Position numbers and translations under genes: made by a program. The notes beneath the pieces are model-generated. The model saw only the letters and a list, made by a program, of their open reading frames with translations, searched no databases and had not been told where the DNA came from. Positions 32,333 through 44,264 of a stretch of DNA of 64,000 bases are shown here, in pieces. Location of the stretch: the NCBI RefSeq assembly GCF_019279795.1, contig NC_056725.1, positions 1,753,627,795-1,753,691,794 on the forward strand, given 5' to 3'. The stretch is from Protopterus annectens. Taxonomy: Eukaryota > Chordata > Ceratodontiformes > Protopteridae. Positions within the stretch are counted from its first letter, which is position 1. Every line of letters starts with the position of its first letter.

Positions 32333-35220
32333 TTCATAGGTAGGTACTAGGCTATCTGCCCGAAGGCATTTATAAGCCTAGCCAGAATGTGTTGGCTTTC
32401 GCCGCCCCCTTAGATTAGTTTCCTGTGCCTCTGTCCAGCAGAGCCACTGAAGTGATCCCCGGGGTAAACGTTCTGTTTCCCATCCACTCATCAAGGTTTC
32501 TCTTAAAGAGTGTTAGCGAGGAGCTCTGCCTAATGTAGATTGGAATCTTGTTCGAAAGCATAGGAAGTCTCTGGGACAGGAATCTATCCCTCCAGCACAT
32601 CCTATTTATTGTTGTGGTGAGGTTTAGATCCCTAGAGCATGTGGCTCAAGGGGATATGGTTTTCTTTAGATGAAGCATGTCCTTCAATTCTGGGTTGGAC
32701 ATGGCCTTGTATGTCAGGCAGAGATCACCTCTGAGAAGGCGGTATGCAACCGAGTACAGCTGGAGTTTCTTCAGTCGAACTGCATAGAGCATCTGTTTGA
32801 GGCCAGTGATCCTCTTGGTGAGGTACTTCTGTGGTGTTTCCAGCTGTTGCAGGTGTCTTGTAAGGCACATCCCAAATGGGGCATTGCGACGCGTTGTACT
32901 CTATGATGGGTCTGATGAGTGATGAGTAAAGGGGCACAATTACCTCTTTTGATCTGGATGCAAACCCTTTTGTGATTAGGTGGGCCACATCGAAGGATTT
33001 TCTAACCACTTTGGCAATGTGATTATCAAAGCAGAGATTACTATCTACTTGGGTGCCCAGATCGCATATTACGTCTTCCGTATTTAGGGGACTACCACCT
33101 ATGTGGTAGTTTGTGGGTACTTTGTTTTTTCCTAAGGGGGTGACTATGCACTTTTTGGCATTTAGCTTGAGGTCATGATTTTGACACCAGGTATCCGTCT
33201 CAGTGAGACCCTTTTGGAGGATGTCTGTGTCAGCTGAAGAGTCAATTATAGCCCTTAGTTTGCAGTCATCTGTGAACTTGGTCAGCCATAGTCCTCCTGT
33301 GCTTGCTGTACCTCTGAGAAGTATATGCCGGACAGGAGGGGTCCTAGGACTGAGTCCTGGGGAATGCCACTTGTAACCAGTTTAGAGTCGGACCTAGCTC
33401 CTGCAACTCTCACCATGTGGGTTCTGTCCGTGAGCCAGTTGGCAACCCATCTTGTAGGGGTTTATGTTCAGGCTGGTGAGCTCGTCTATAATACCAGAAT
33501 GGGGAATGGTGTTGAAGGCCTTTGCGAGGTCTAGGTAGGCTGTGTGTACCACCTTTCCCTCATCTATAGCCTTGGTAACTGTCTCAAAGAAGTCCACCAG
33601 GTTTAGGAGGCATGATCTGCCCTTAACATAGCTGAACTGGGTAGGGTCCAGTGTTTGGATTTTCCCAATGTCTCTGTTGAGTTCATAATGATGTGCTCCA
33701 TAGCCTTGCAGATCAAGCTAGTCAGGCTTACAGGGTGATAGTTCCCGGGGTCTGTTGTGGCTCAATCTTTGTGGGGCGGAATAACCATTGCTGTGCGCCA
33801 CTCTATGGGTATGTAGCCTGTCGAGAGGCTGTTTGAACAATGTGTTTAGGTGAGGGGTTAGTTTGTCTTTGAGCTTGTGTAGGATGCAGCCTGGGACACT
33901 GTCCGGTTCCATTGATGCTGTGTTTTTGGCTTTGGAGAGGGCTGTTTTAACCTGAGTATCTGTGATTTCAGGGGGTTCTACATTTTTCTGGTATGGTTAT
34001 GGGCCCTTTTGGGGGTGGGGGGGTGAAGTTTGCACTGAACCTGTCTGCCAGGACCAATATTGGTTGGTTCAGTGTATTTTGTGTCATTCTGCATTAACTC
34101 CGAGCAGATCTGAGCATTGCCACTTAGATTCTTGACATAGCTAAAGAATGCCTTGTGGTTATCTTTGGAGTCCTTGACAATTTTTCTTTCGAAGCTCGCC
34201 TTGGATGACTTTATGAGGGATTGTAGTTTCTTGCTGATACTAATCAGAGATGTCTTCCCTTCTTGGGATATTACTCTTTTCTGTACTAGTTTCCTCCTTC
34301 TATTGTATAGCTTGTTTATGGCAGGGGTCTACCACACTTGTTTCCTTTATTTGGAGGCATGAGTCTTGGTTTTGCTTGGGATAGCACGATCCATGCATTC
34401 TTGTAGGTGTCCGTAGAATGCATTAGTAAAGGATTTTGCAGCTTGGACAGCGTTATCCTTTAGCATGGGGGATTTGAAACTTTCCACCTCGGTCTTATGT
34501 AACGTGAAGTTTGCTTTTGAAAAGTTTTCACAGTGGTTTCCTTGTCTGGGGGTGGGGGCGGAATGTGGATATCCAAAGTGATTTATTTATGGTCAGATGT
34601 AACCAGTGAGGAGGTGACCTCTGGTGTGGAACACTGGTCACCTATGTTGGTTATGACTAGGTCCAATATGTTGTCACCTCTGGTGGGAGTGTTGACCAGT
34701 TGATCCAGGGCATTTAAGTTTATAAATTCTAGGAAATGTTGGGCAAGGGAGTTAGTACTTGTGTAGTTCTCCCAGTTAATGTTTGGGTAATTGTAATCAC
34801 CCAATATTAGGGTGTTTGGTAGGACCTTTATGTTTCCTAGTGTTTCCATAAATGCGTAATGGGGGCCCTGGGACATGGTGGGTGATCTGCCGCAAGCTAC
34901 AATTTGAATTTCAGTTTTGCCCATTGTTAGTTGCACATGGATGATCTCTGAAGCATCGTGCTGTGCCATTAACCTGGAGGTGTGGGTATCCTTGATGAAT
35001 ATGGAAACGCCCCTGCATTTTGTATTTCGGTCTGGGTTCCCTGACCAAAATGTATGGTATGTGTTGTAGCCTGGTAGTGCTGGGGTGCTCTCTGGAGCCT
35101 TAAACTAGGTTTCTGTTAATGCACATATATCGATTTTCTCCATACTGAGGAGTGCCTCAAGTGTGTGCATTTTGAGTTTTAGACTTCTGGCATTGAGTAG
35201 CATTACCCTAAACTCAGGAC
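32333..35220 (-). mobile_element. CR1-like LINE copy B2 (minus), 5' truncated
   Basis: Begins (3' end) with the family tail GGTTCATAGGTAGGTACTAG at 32333. Going up the minus strand it shows LDEWMGNRTFTPGI, RLPMLSNKIPIYIRQSSS, AYRLLRGDLCLTYKAMSNP, an FTDDCKLRAI catalytic block near 33270 and AYLDLAKAFNTIPHSGI near 33540. Then come FKQPLDRLHTHRVAHSNGYS-like worn RT start sequences and endonuclease with LGDYNYPNINWENY near 34800. It stops at about 35220 just inside the NARSL-type endonuclease start. ORF1 is missing, as usual for 5'-truncated copies. Several frameshifts are present. Confidence 0.85.
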
Positions 35221-35269
35221 CTTAAATGAATCTACAGTTTCAATCAGTGTGCGCTGTATTAAATATTCA

Positions 35270-35775
35270 CCTTCTAGTTTGATGTCTCCCATATCTCATG
35301 TGCTTAATTTGTTTTATGTATTTATCAGCATTTTATTCTCCTGTGCACAAATGGTCAATTTAGTCAAGTTCTTTTGCAGACATGCCCTATCTGTAATATG
35401 CGTACTGTCATTGTGCTAGTTCCCTGGGGTAGATGACTTCCCAAAGGGTACAATAATGCATTTTTTGCCATTCAGTTTCAGTCCATGATTTTGGCACCAG
35501 TAACTTATTTAGGGCAAACCTTCCTGTAGGATGATTAAGTTATTTGGGGATTCAGTGAGTGCTCTTAGCTTGCAGCCATCTGCAAACATAGTCTACCAGA
35601 GCCCTTTAGTACAGACTTTTACTTCAGAAAAGTAAATGACAAACAGGAGGCCCCAGCACAGAACCCTGGGGGACTCCACTGTTAACTGGTCTCTTTGTGG
35701 AGGTAACTGCCTCTATTTTGATTATCTGCATCCTGTTCTGTGAGCCAGATGGCAATCCAGCAGGTGACACAAGCT
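35270..35775 (-). mobile_element. CR1-like LINE internal fragment (minus)
   Basis: The minus strand shows a region matching the reverse-transcriptase core of copies B2 and B3: CQNHGLKLN-like sequence near 35490, a worn catalytic block near 35590, and a PQG-type block (GGVPQGSVLG region, altered) near 35680. Neither the family tail nor the endonuclease is present. Confidence 0.6.
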
Positions 35776-36197
35776 AACAAGCCAAGAGTTTTTACTTTTA
35801 TAAATCCTGATTGCCCAGTATGCTGCTCTAACAATACTGTTTTATTCAGTCTCCCGAGAATAATCATCCCCGTTCCCTCCAAAATACAATCTTTCTTCAC
35901 TGGCAAGTAAAATGTTCTTACATGCCATACTTACAAGCTCTTATCCACACAATGAAGAAATTTTATAAATTATTTTAGAGCTTCTCAGACCAAATTTAAC
36001 TGTGAGGACTGTGCATTAAAATTAATGTATGTTTTGATGATGGTGATTTGAAGAATGTTCTGATGATAAACACTGGTATCTGGTGTGAGTTGCAGAATAT
36101 ATGTGTTACTATGAGGCATATCTAACTTTATACTGTATGCTGTGGCAGTTGTTTGTAATGCCTTTAAAATATAAAATGAAAGAAATTCTGAGTAGAT
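35776..36197. other. No feature recognised
   Basis: Short AT-rich spacer between a LINE fragment and the solo LTR. Confidence 0.35.
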
Positions 36198-36429
36198 TGT
36201 GATGACCCAGCACTGCCGAACAATAATCAAGGAGCCTCAATCCTCACCACTAACAACTGTGTGTGTGTGGGGGGGGGGGTGTTCACTGGGAGGATAACAG
36301 GTACACACACAGTATTTCCAGATAAAGCTCTCTGCATCAAGTGCAATTTCCCTTAAGAGCACACAGAGAGCACAGTCAGTCCAGGGCTGGTTTCTCCCTC
36401 TTCCTCCAGAACCCCAGTAAGACTCCAAT

Positions 36430-37045
36430 CTAAGTAGTATTTATTAATTTGTTAAAATATAAATTTCAATAGGGTTTGAGTTAAGTATTATAATTGTATT
36501 ATGAATGAACGCATGGTACTCATGGAAATGAAATAGCGGAGAGTTGTATGTATGTGATATATTATAATATTTCATAACTTTCCTTTAAGTAGTTGTAGAT
36601 GTATAACAAGGTATATTAATATATAAGATTTTTATAAATATACATATACATATAATTTTACCCCTTTTTTAACATTTATATGGTTTGATATGTGTATTTT
36701 TATCTATTTGGTTCAGGTCGGATAAGCTGGTGTTACATCATGAATGAATTTTATGATCAATGTTTACAGTAGTGAAAAATTATTTTATTTTATATTATAT
36801 AAATGTTTTTAAAACACAAATGGTTCTTGATTGGTGGTTGGGGTAATTGATTCAATTAATCAAGGTCCAGCTGTAGTTAATGTATTTAAAGTTTAATGGT
36901 GTGTGTTAGTGTTGTCTGAAGAAGTCTCGCTAATAGCGGGACGAAAAGTGCATGTGAAATAAATGTTTATTCTTGTTACAATTTTGGCTGCATTTATAGT
37001 TTTGCAGTTTTGTATGGCGTTTAGTACTCTCTAGCTGTTTTGTGC
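36430..37045 (+). mobile_element. Penelope-like element fragment with hammerhead-like core
   Basis: AT-rich insert in the solo LTR. It holds GTTGTCTGAAGAAGTCTCGC, then TAATAGCGGGACGAAAAGTG, the characteristic terminal-repeat motif of Penelope-like elements. No coding part is present. Borders are approximate and set by where LTR similarity stops and resumes. Confidence 0.55.
36916..36947 (+). ncRNA. Hammerhead-ribozyme-like core
   Basis: CTGAAGA (36916) is followed by a 7-bp stem, GTCTCGC pairing with GCGGGAC around a TAATA loop, and then GAAA. This gives the conserved CUGANGA - stem II - GAAA core of hammerhead ribozymes. Penelope-like elements are known to carry such cores. I could not define stems I and III, so self-cleavage is not shown. 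Confidence 0.5.
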
Positions 37046-37850
37046 TGTATCTAAGAGAGTTTTACTGTTCCCTAAAAACTTACTTCATTAGATCGAGGCA
37101 GATGTGGTGAATGGTTCTTGTCTGGTCCAAGACAGAATGCAGAATGTTCTGTCTCACTCAGAGACTTCTCAAATTAATATCTAAAATATTACTACTGGGA
37201 TAGCTTGCAGAATGACAATTTCTGGTCATCTGACTTCTAGCTCCCAGGCCAAAACCCTCATTGCTGAAAGCTTGTAGCATTTAGCATCTACCCTGTAAAA
37301 ATATATAAACAAGGGCTTTTGCTCAGATTTTTGGCAGATGCTGGAAGTCATAAAATAATTACATTTCTTCATGCTTTCAGAGTAGCAATTTGGTCACTCT
37401 AAAGACAATATAGAAAGCGTCCTAGTACAGACTTTGTTGCTCTAGCTACATTGAAAACTTAAGAGATAGCCTCTTTATGGCTTAGTCTTTATATGCTGTA
37501 GCCTATAAAGTGACTTAATTGCAAATATTTTTCTAAAGTTTACTGGACTGAGATTGACCTCTTGATTCCAGTTTCCACTGTTAAAATATATACATTTAAA
37601 CAGTTATAATAGTACATGTACATTTCTGTTGTCTTCCGGTAGGGCACATTGTGGATACATTTTAAACACAGCACTTTACAAATATCTTTTCAACACAAAC
37701 ATCTGTACAGAGCAGTTTGATATACACATGATATACAGTTCTAATACATTTGTAACACAAGCATCTTATATAAATTAGTTTGATATTCACAAATGACATA
37801 TATTTACAAAATTCCAGCTAGCTGTGCTGTCAGTACCTCCTTTTGTCACA

Positions 37851-38375
37851 CAGTTAATATTGCTAAGTAGACACTGTTCAGAAAGATATTTTATTGAAGA
37901 TTATCCCTTTAGATTTAGAAATTAAGCATGAATTTTTCTTTTTGACGATGAAATAAAGATTATTTAAAAGTGCCACATTTTGGAACATCTGATTTAATTT
38001 TACTCGTAGTGAGTATAGCACTTGACTTAAGTATCTGAATGAATTATGGCCTGAAGTGAAGAATGATAACAGGCTGTTTTCTATATGTTGTGTTAACCCA
38101 CTGCTAATCCCAAATACCCTTTGACCTTTTGTGATTAAATAATGGATACAATCAGCTCATTTCCCACATCTACCCAGACTACCATCTTAGTCTTACTCCT
38201 TTATTACTGCATTATCTAATCTGGTGCTCATATACTTCTTTTTAAATAATCAGAACTTTGAATGGGGCATCTTCCCCATCTGATCACAAGTATGCATGTA
38301 TACACACCTCTATGTACATATACATGCATGCACTCATACAATATTGTTCCCATTATGCTCAGTGCATTATTTACT
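37851..38375. other. No feature recognised
   Basis: AT-rich spacer, without coding or repeat signal that I can name. Confidence 0.35.
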
Positions 38376-38379
38376 ATTT

Positions 38380-39140
38380 ATTTAATTTACTTACTTTATG
38401 ATTTATTAACTGGAATAGTCTGACAGAGAGGAAGCCCATTTTCAGTGAAGACCCAGGGAAAAAAGTTCTGGTATTCATATATTAAACATAATACAATAAT
38501 ACACAAGGTTCATTAGGTGAATACTATGCAAGCTGCCATTGTGGGTCATTTAAGCATAGCCAATTTTCCTTTCAAATGTGAGAATCAAGCCTTGTACCTT
38601 GTCCTTGTGAAGTAAACACCTTAACCACTATACCAACTTCCAACCCCCATTACTAATTCCCAATGAAGGAACAATATGTGTTGAGTATTAGATAAGAGTG
38701 ATAGTGTGAGAGGAGTATAATATTATAAGAGAGATGACAGAAAGATAATCTAGAGGAGGAGTAGATGGAGATATATATGAGACAGAGAGAGAGCTTGGAC
38801 GAGGGAGTAATAAAGAGAGCAGATAAGCAAATAGAGCAGTTTTCTGTACAATAACAAAAACATTTAGTTTGTGTTTTTTAATTTGATGATGAGTGTTTTT
38901 GGCTGGCTTCATTTCTGATGTCTGGTGGCATGAAGTTCCATACCCTGCAGACACTGTAGAGGGAGTCTCCGTATATGTTTTTGTGAGTTAATTAGTTGTA
39001 GGAGGTTTTGATTTGTAGGAGGTTGTGACTGTAAGTTTCAAATTGTCTATTTTTGACTAACATTGTTCGGGCTAGACATTCGTGTGGTTAGTATAGTATT
39101 TTTTTTTTGTTTTGTAATTCCAGGCATTTTTTTGTGATAA
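38380..39140 (-). mobile_element. L2-like LINE 3' fragment (minus)
   Basis: 38380-38500 repeats the tail of the L2-like LINE (TATTTATTTAATTTACTTAC, then AGCCCATTTTCAGTGAAGAC). Near 38900-38950 the minus strand reads VWNFMPPDIRNEAS, the C-terminal block usually seen as VWNSLPxDIR. It is 5' truncated near 39140 and interrupted by a SINE. Confidence 0.6.
38518..38650 (-). mobile_element. tRNA-derived SINE (minus), second copy
   Basis: On the minus strand: GTTGGTATAGTGGTTAAGGT (A-box region), GGCTTGATTCTC (B box), then the shared tail TTGGCTATGCTTAAATGACC ending ATGAACCT. It has the same structure as 23368-23520 and lies within an L2-like LINE fragment. Confidence 0.7.
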
Positions 39141-39439
39141 AGACACTGCGACGACTCCACACACATTCACATATAAACTATAACAATTTACATACAGAAC
39201 AGCAAACCTTGGGTTGATTCATGCAGAGAATAACAGTTAATGATATTATTCAGATGACTACCCACTGATAATGCTATGCAGCATCAAGTTGTGTGGCCAT
39301 GATCTATCGTAAGCGGAAAGCAAGAAAGCTATATGGAATATCTCTGTTCAAACAGATTTGTCTTGTTTTGACTGCAGCTACTCAGCAGTATTAGAACTGA
39401 ATTTATACTGATGTCGAACTAGGAGATCTACTGTAAGAT

Positions 39440-40908
39440 GCCGAACTAGGAGATCTCAACTAGGCATCAATCTGTATGTTACCAGATGGGTAGCAAACTG
39501 GCTCACTGATAGAACCCACCTAGTCAAAATAGGGGAAGTCACCTCAAGCAGTAGACCCGTAATGTGTGGCATGCCCCAGGGACATACCTCTCAACCTCTT
39601 AGAGTAAGAAATCTGGATAAAGCCATAAATAAAAGTGGGCTAAAGTCCATAAAGTAGGGACGATTTTTAATTGTTACTCTTACAAACTTAGAAAGTTGAT
39701 AAAATAACATGTTTTCTATTAACATGAATTTTTTGAAGGGTAAGAAGCCTGAAGCTCAAATGTTCGTCATTATTTTCTAACTTCAATCTTAAATGATTTA
39801 TCACTAGTTTACCAAAAAAACACAATTTTATGAAAAATGGACCAAAATATGAGGCAAAAGCCTGGAAATTATGCAAAAATATGTACAGTTGAGAGGTATG
39901 CCCAAAGATTGGTCTTGGGGCCTCTGTTGTGTGGTATATACTTTTCTGAGGTGCAGGCCAAAAGTAGTGGGCTATTGCTGACCAAGTCTGCAGTTGACTG
40001 CAAGCTGGGTGCTGTCATCAGTTCCCCTAGTGATGCAGACATCCTCCAAGAGGGTCTCACCCAAACAAATGAATGGTGCCAGAAAAATGGCCTCAAACTA
40101 AATGCCAAAAATTCATCATAATCCCCTTTGGGGAGAGTAACATCCTCACAAATTATCACATTGATAACAAGGTCCTAAACACACAATCAGTCGTGAGGGA
40201 CTTGGGCACCCAGGTTAATAGCAACCTGAATTTTGACCACTATATTGCCTATGGTTGTACGGAAGGCTTTCTACATGGCCAACCTCATTAGGAAGGGTAT
40301 CTCATCCAGGGACACAGAGGTCATAACATCCCTGTATTTTTCCCTTATAAGACCCATTATTGAGTACAACACCCCTTTCAGCATGTACCTAACAAAGCAC
40401 ATGCAGCAGCTGGAGAGACCATAGAGGTTCCTCACCAGAAGAATCCAGGACCTCAATCATCTACCCTAAACAGATTGTCAAAAAGCCCTGTCTCTCTACT
40501 CAGTCTCATACAGACTTCTCAGAGGTGACTTATGTCTGGCATACAACGCAATCTCAGAACCCTCCTTGATGGGACTGAATCATATCCATAAGTCAAGTTC
40601 CACTCAAGTAACCCACACATGTGACGTCAACCTGGTCTGCGACATCAATAGGACTTGTTAGAAGGATGGATTACTGTCCCAGAGACTCCCTCTCCACATC
40701 AAGCAGAATACCTCATTAACCCTTTTTAAGCGCAACCTGGATAACTGGATGGGAAACAGAAAATACATCCCTGGGATTACACCTGTGTCCCTGCTGGACA
40801 GGGGCAGGGGCATTGGGTGCTGTCTTGTCGGAACATGGGATAAATTCTTGGCTAGACTTGTAAGGGCCTCATGGCCAATAGCCTAGTAACTTCCTATGAT
40901 CCTATAAG
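39440..40908 (+). mobile_element. CR1-like LINE copy (plus), 5' truncated
   Basis: Reads TRWVANWLTDRTHLVKIG (about 39480), then the PQG block at 39570, which is split by a MITE (39583-39900). It continues with GLLLTKSAVDCKLGAVIS near 39970-40020, where the catalytic aspartate pair is altered. Then follow WCQKNGLKLNAK, IRPIIEYNTPFSMYLTKH (about 40350) and KRNLDNWMGNRKYIPGITPV near 40730-40790. It ends with the family tail TTGGCTAGACTTGTAAGGGC ... CCTATGATCC (40848-40908). Confidence 0.85.
39583..39900 (+). mobile_element. hAT-like MITE, copy 1
   Basis: Terminal inverted repeats CATACCTCTCAAC and GTTGAGAGGTATG bound 318 bases without coding capacity. Flanks CCCAGGGA (39575-39582) and CCCAAAGA (39901-39908) agree at 6 of 8 positions, an 8-bp target duplication as in hAT elements. 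It splits the PQG reverse-transcriptase block of a CR1 LINE, which proves that it inserted later. Confidence 0.85.
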
Positions 40909-41499
40909 ATGAACACCTAAGGCATTAGTAGTGACTTAATTTACATTAAATCACTAAGGCACACAATGCTGATTAAAATCATGTTGTTAAAGATCACTAC
41001 AGTCATTTCTTTACATGCAGTGAGTTATTCTTACTATAATGCTTTGACTCTATACTCGGTGAATGCTTGTAATAAGCATATCAGTCTGCAGACTGTTACA
41101 CTACTTCTTAAATATTTTATTTATTTATTTTATTTTGTAAAATCCCTTGGAATATCTACAGTTTGCTGGCAGCATGACTCTCTCAAAATGTGTGTACTGG
41201 TGAAATACATAGGGTCTGTTTTGACTGACTTTACACAAAACCTGAACATTATTTGGAAAAATGAACTTTGTTGTATACTTCAAACCCCCCCCTTAACATT
41301 TTGTGACAATGGAGTTTTGAACCCTGCTCCTAATACCTGCCTTGCTTCCTCTATTCAAAATGACTGAATTCTATAAGGTACCTCAATGTCTCCATCTAAG
41401 AAATTTGCCTCCTTTTTACTAGCTGCTCTCTCCATGAAGATTGGTAACTGCTTAAAACTAGCTATTGAAATGACACCTGGCAACTTACTTATTTAAGTT
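40909..41499. other. No feature recognised
   Basis: A 133-codon open stretch (40966-41367) crosses this region, but its composition is that of AT-rich non-coding sequence. I see no motif in it. Confidence 0.3.
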
Positions 41500-42149
41500 T
41501 AATTTTATTCCCTAGAAGCCAAAGCATATTTTCAAATTTCCTTTTTGTTTTAGTGTACTAGAAAAGCTAGTAGTAAAAGTACACCGTTTAGGAAAAGAAG
41601 TGTCTATTGTCAGTAAAGATCACTTAAACCCTATTAAACATGATGCGACCAATGACAAATTTGGAATTCAGAATACAAGTATTCATCAATCCGAGGAGTC
41701 AGAACATGCAGAAGAAAATAAAGAAAGAAAGGAAGACATTTACAACAAATAACAAGAAAGAAAAGCTGCTTAGTGTATATAATGCAAAAATAATATATAC
41801 ACTAAACAGGATGCCTCATTGTTATGTAAAACACAGATTACAGAATATAACAGTGTTCAATCAGAAAATATTTAGTCTACAGAAAAAAAAACATTTTTTC
41901 AACAGAGAAGGTAGAGAAATGGATGCAAGTAGACAAAAAGAAAGAACATCACTGTAAGAAAAAAGAAGAGAAAAACAGAAGATACCAACATGACTCAAGC
42001 TGTGGAAATACAAAGAGAGCTGGATGAGAACTGTATGTTTGCAAATGAAATAATCAGTGAAAACAGAGAGAATAATAAGACTAATGGTGATGAAGACCAT
42101 TCCTGTGTAACAACTGACAGCAGATATTACAGAATTAAAAGTGGGATAT

Positions 42150-42390
42150 TCTACAGATCTGGATAGAAATGATATACTAGTAGTTAGAGATTCAATTATT
42201 AAAGGAAGTGATACTTACATTTGCAGAGTAGATAATGAACATCAAATATTGTTACGCTTGCCAGGAGCAAAAATACAGGATGTGAGTTAGGCCATAAAAT
42301 GCCTTAATGTAAGGAAGCATGGTACTATTTTTATTCATGTTGGTACAACAGATCTCATCTGTAAGGACACTGACTGTTTGCAGAGAACTT
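42150..42390 (+). pseudogene. ORF1 esterase region of CR1 copy C
   Basis: The plus strand reads LVVRDSIIKGSDTYICRV, where GDS is altered to RDS, then LRLPGAKIQDV, and IFIHVGTTDLICK, which matches the HVGTNDL block. The spacing between blocks matches the SGNH/GDSL-esterase fold found in CR1 ORF1 proteins. A stop separates the blocks. Confidence 0.7.
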
Positions 42391-43558
42391 ACAGCCCTCT
42401 TAGCATAGCTTCACCAGGTTTAGGACATATTTTTCACAAATCACATATAAAAAGGAGAGTTAGGTCAGCATGAATAAAAAGATGTTTGGGGCAAATACCT
42501 ATATGAAAAAAACAGCCCGTTTTAAAAAGTAGAAATCTGCCGGTTACCGAACCCTAATTTTGGGCACACATTTAAACAGTTTGGCTTGCACTTGTCAAGA
42601 CAAGGGAAGAGAATTTTTGCAGCAGATATTTGATTAATATTCGGCAGGATTTTTGCCAGGTCAGAGATTTAACAGTTCACAGATAGCAACATTCAATACA
42701 TCTCTGATGGTTTTTAATGCTAGGAACATCAGTAATAAAGATTTTTTAGCTTGAAAATGTGCTAAATTCCATCAAGATTGATGTTATTGTCTGTGAAACA
42801 TGATTCAAGAACAATGATTGGACATAAGTTCTATCATGGTACAAATGTTTTTAGGGTAGCAAACATTCTAACAAAAAGCATCAGGTGGAGGTGTTATGAC
42901 AGGGATTAAAGATTGTCATGAGACCTGTGATGAGTAATATGTTCTGTTTTAGCACCAGTGCTCTAGGTTGTGTAATTGTGGCAATATAGACAACACTGGA
43001 ATTAAAAAAAAAATGTTGGAGTGTAGAGATCACCAAAGTCAAGTGCCGATGACCTAAAGGAATTCATACATTTCTTGCATCATACATAGGAGAGAAGAAT
43101 AATAGTAGCTGGGTTCTTAAATTTATCAGAAATAGACGAATGATATTAACTAAACAACATTAGTGGGGAAATTATTTATAGCATATGTTCGGGAACAATT
43201 GCTTCAGATTGTAAAAAAAAGCCTACCAGTGTAAAGAACAAATATAATACTGTTTGTGTTTCTAAGGAAATGACCATTACTTCATGTTGAGTTCTATCAC
43301 CATTGCTGTGCATTAATCACTGATCATGGAGTTATAAAGATTAAATTGCTGCTAGATAACCCTGCCAAAATTAAATCTTAACCAATGCACAAAAGATTAA
43401 TAACAGACTACATGGAAATAAAATAATCACTATGGAAAACTACTTGGAATGATACATTTGGTAAAAAGACTGCAAAAGGAATGTGGCAAGTTTTGACACA
43501 GAAATTGAATGCAAAAAATAAAAAATATGTTTCACCATCTAGGCATACAATGTCAGCA

Positions 43559-43559
<1 letters not shown>

Positions 43560-43648
<89 letters not shown>

Positions 43649-43649
43649 G
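43560..43649. repeat. AT dinucleotide microsatellite
   Basis: About 90 bases of AT repeat with one GT interruption near its right end. It lies inside CR1 copy C. Confidence 0.98.
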
Positions 43650-44264
43650 ATTAAAGTGACAGACAAAAAAAAAGAAATGGAAAAGGTTGAACTATAATTT
43701 TGAAAAGCTGAAGTAAACAAGCTAGACAGACAAAATAAATAGAGACAAGATCAAGAGCAATTTGAAGAAAATGTATATAAAGATACTGAGCAAAATAGGA
43801 AACCATTTTACAGATACATAAGATGACAGGAGTAAAGAGATACAAACTGATAAACTGTGTGTATATCCTAAAATGTATTCTCAAACACAACAAACTGATA
43901 AAACTATGTGCAGATTCTAAAATGCATTCTCAAACACAACGGATTATAGATATATTTACAAAATTTTATGCAAAGCAGTTTGGCTCCACAAAGGTGATGA
44001 TACACTGTCCTAGTACTATCCAGGTAACTTCAGATACTGAAATTAAATTAAATTATACTGAAAAAGAACTATACAAACTGGACCCAACAAAGCACAGGGT
44101 GGAGAAGGAATTAGTAATAATAACATGTGAGCACTTCAGTATTAATGTATAGCACCACTACATCTGTTATTCACTACATCATCTAAGTACAGGGAGAGCC
44201 CTCAAGATTAGACACCTGCACTTGTTAAACCTGTCTTTAAGGGAAAGGGAATTGGACAAACCTT

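Larger units (their letters stand above)
36198..37850. mobile_element. Solo LTR related to the Gypsy LTRs, interrupted
   Basis: Starts TGTGATGACCCAGCACTG and ends CTTTTGTCACA. The first 230 bases match the Gypsy LTRs (AATCAAGGAGCCTCAATC, CAATTTCCCTTAAGAGCAC, GGGCTGGTTTCTCCCT). The last 250 or so also match (TTCTGTTGTCTTCCGGTAGG against the corresponding stretch at 7270). The middle is replaced by a Penelope fragment (about 36430-37045). No internal Gypsy region follows, so it is a solo LTR of an older or sister subfamily. Flanking bases TAGAT and CAGTT do not match well. Confidence 0.7.

Noticed and set aside
32725-33009. Several short frames around 32.6-33.6 kb as separate genes
   Set aside because: They are pieces of one decayed CR1 ORF2 and its antisense shadows.
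40966-41367. 133-codon open frame as a gene
   Set aside because: AT-rich composition, no motif, no splice or UTR context. An open stretch of this length occurs by chance in such sequence.
43509-43697. Small frame with a run of Ile-Tyr
   Set aside because: It is an AT microsatellite read in frame inside a dead LINE.
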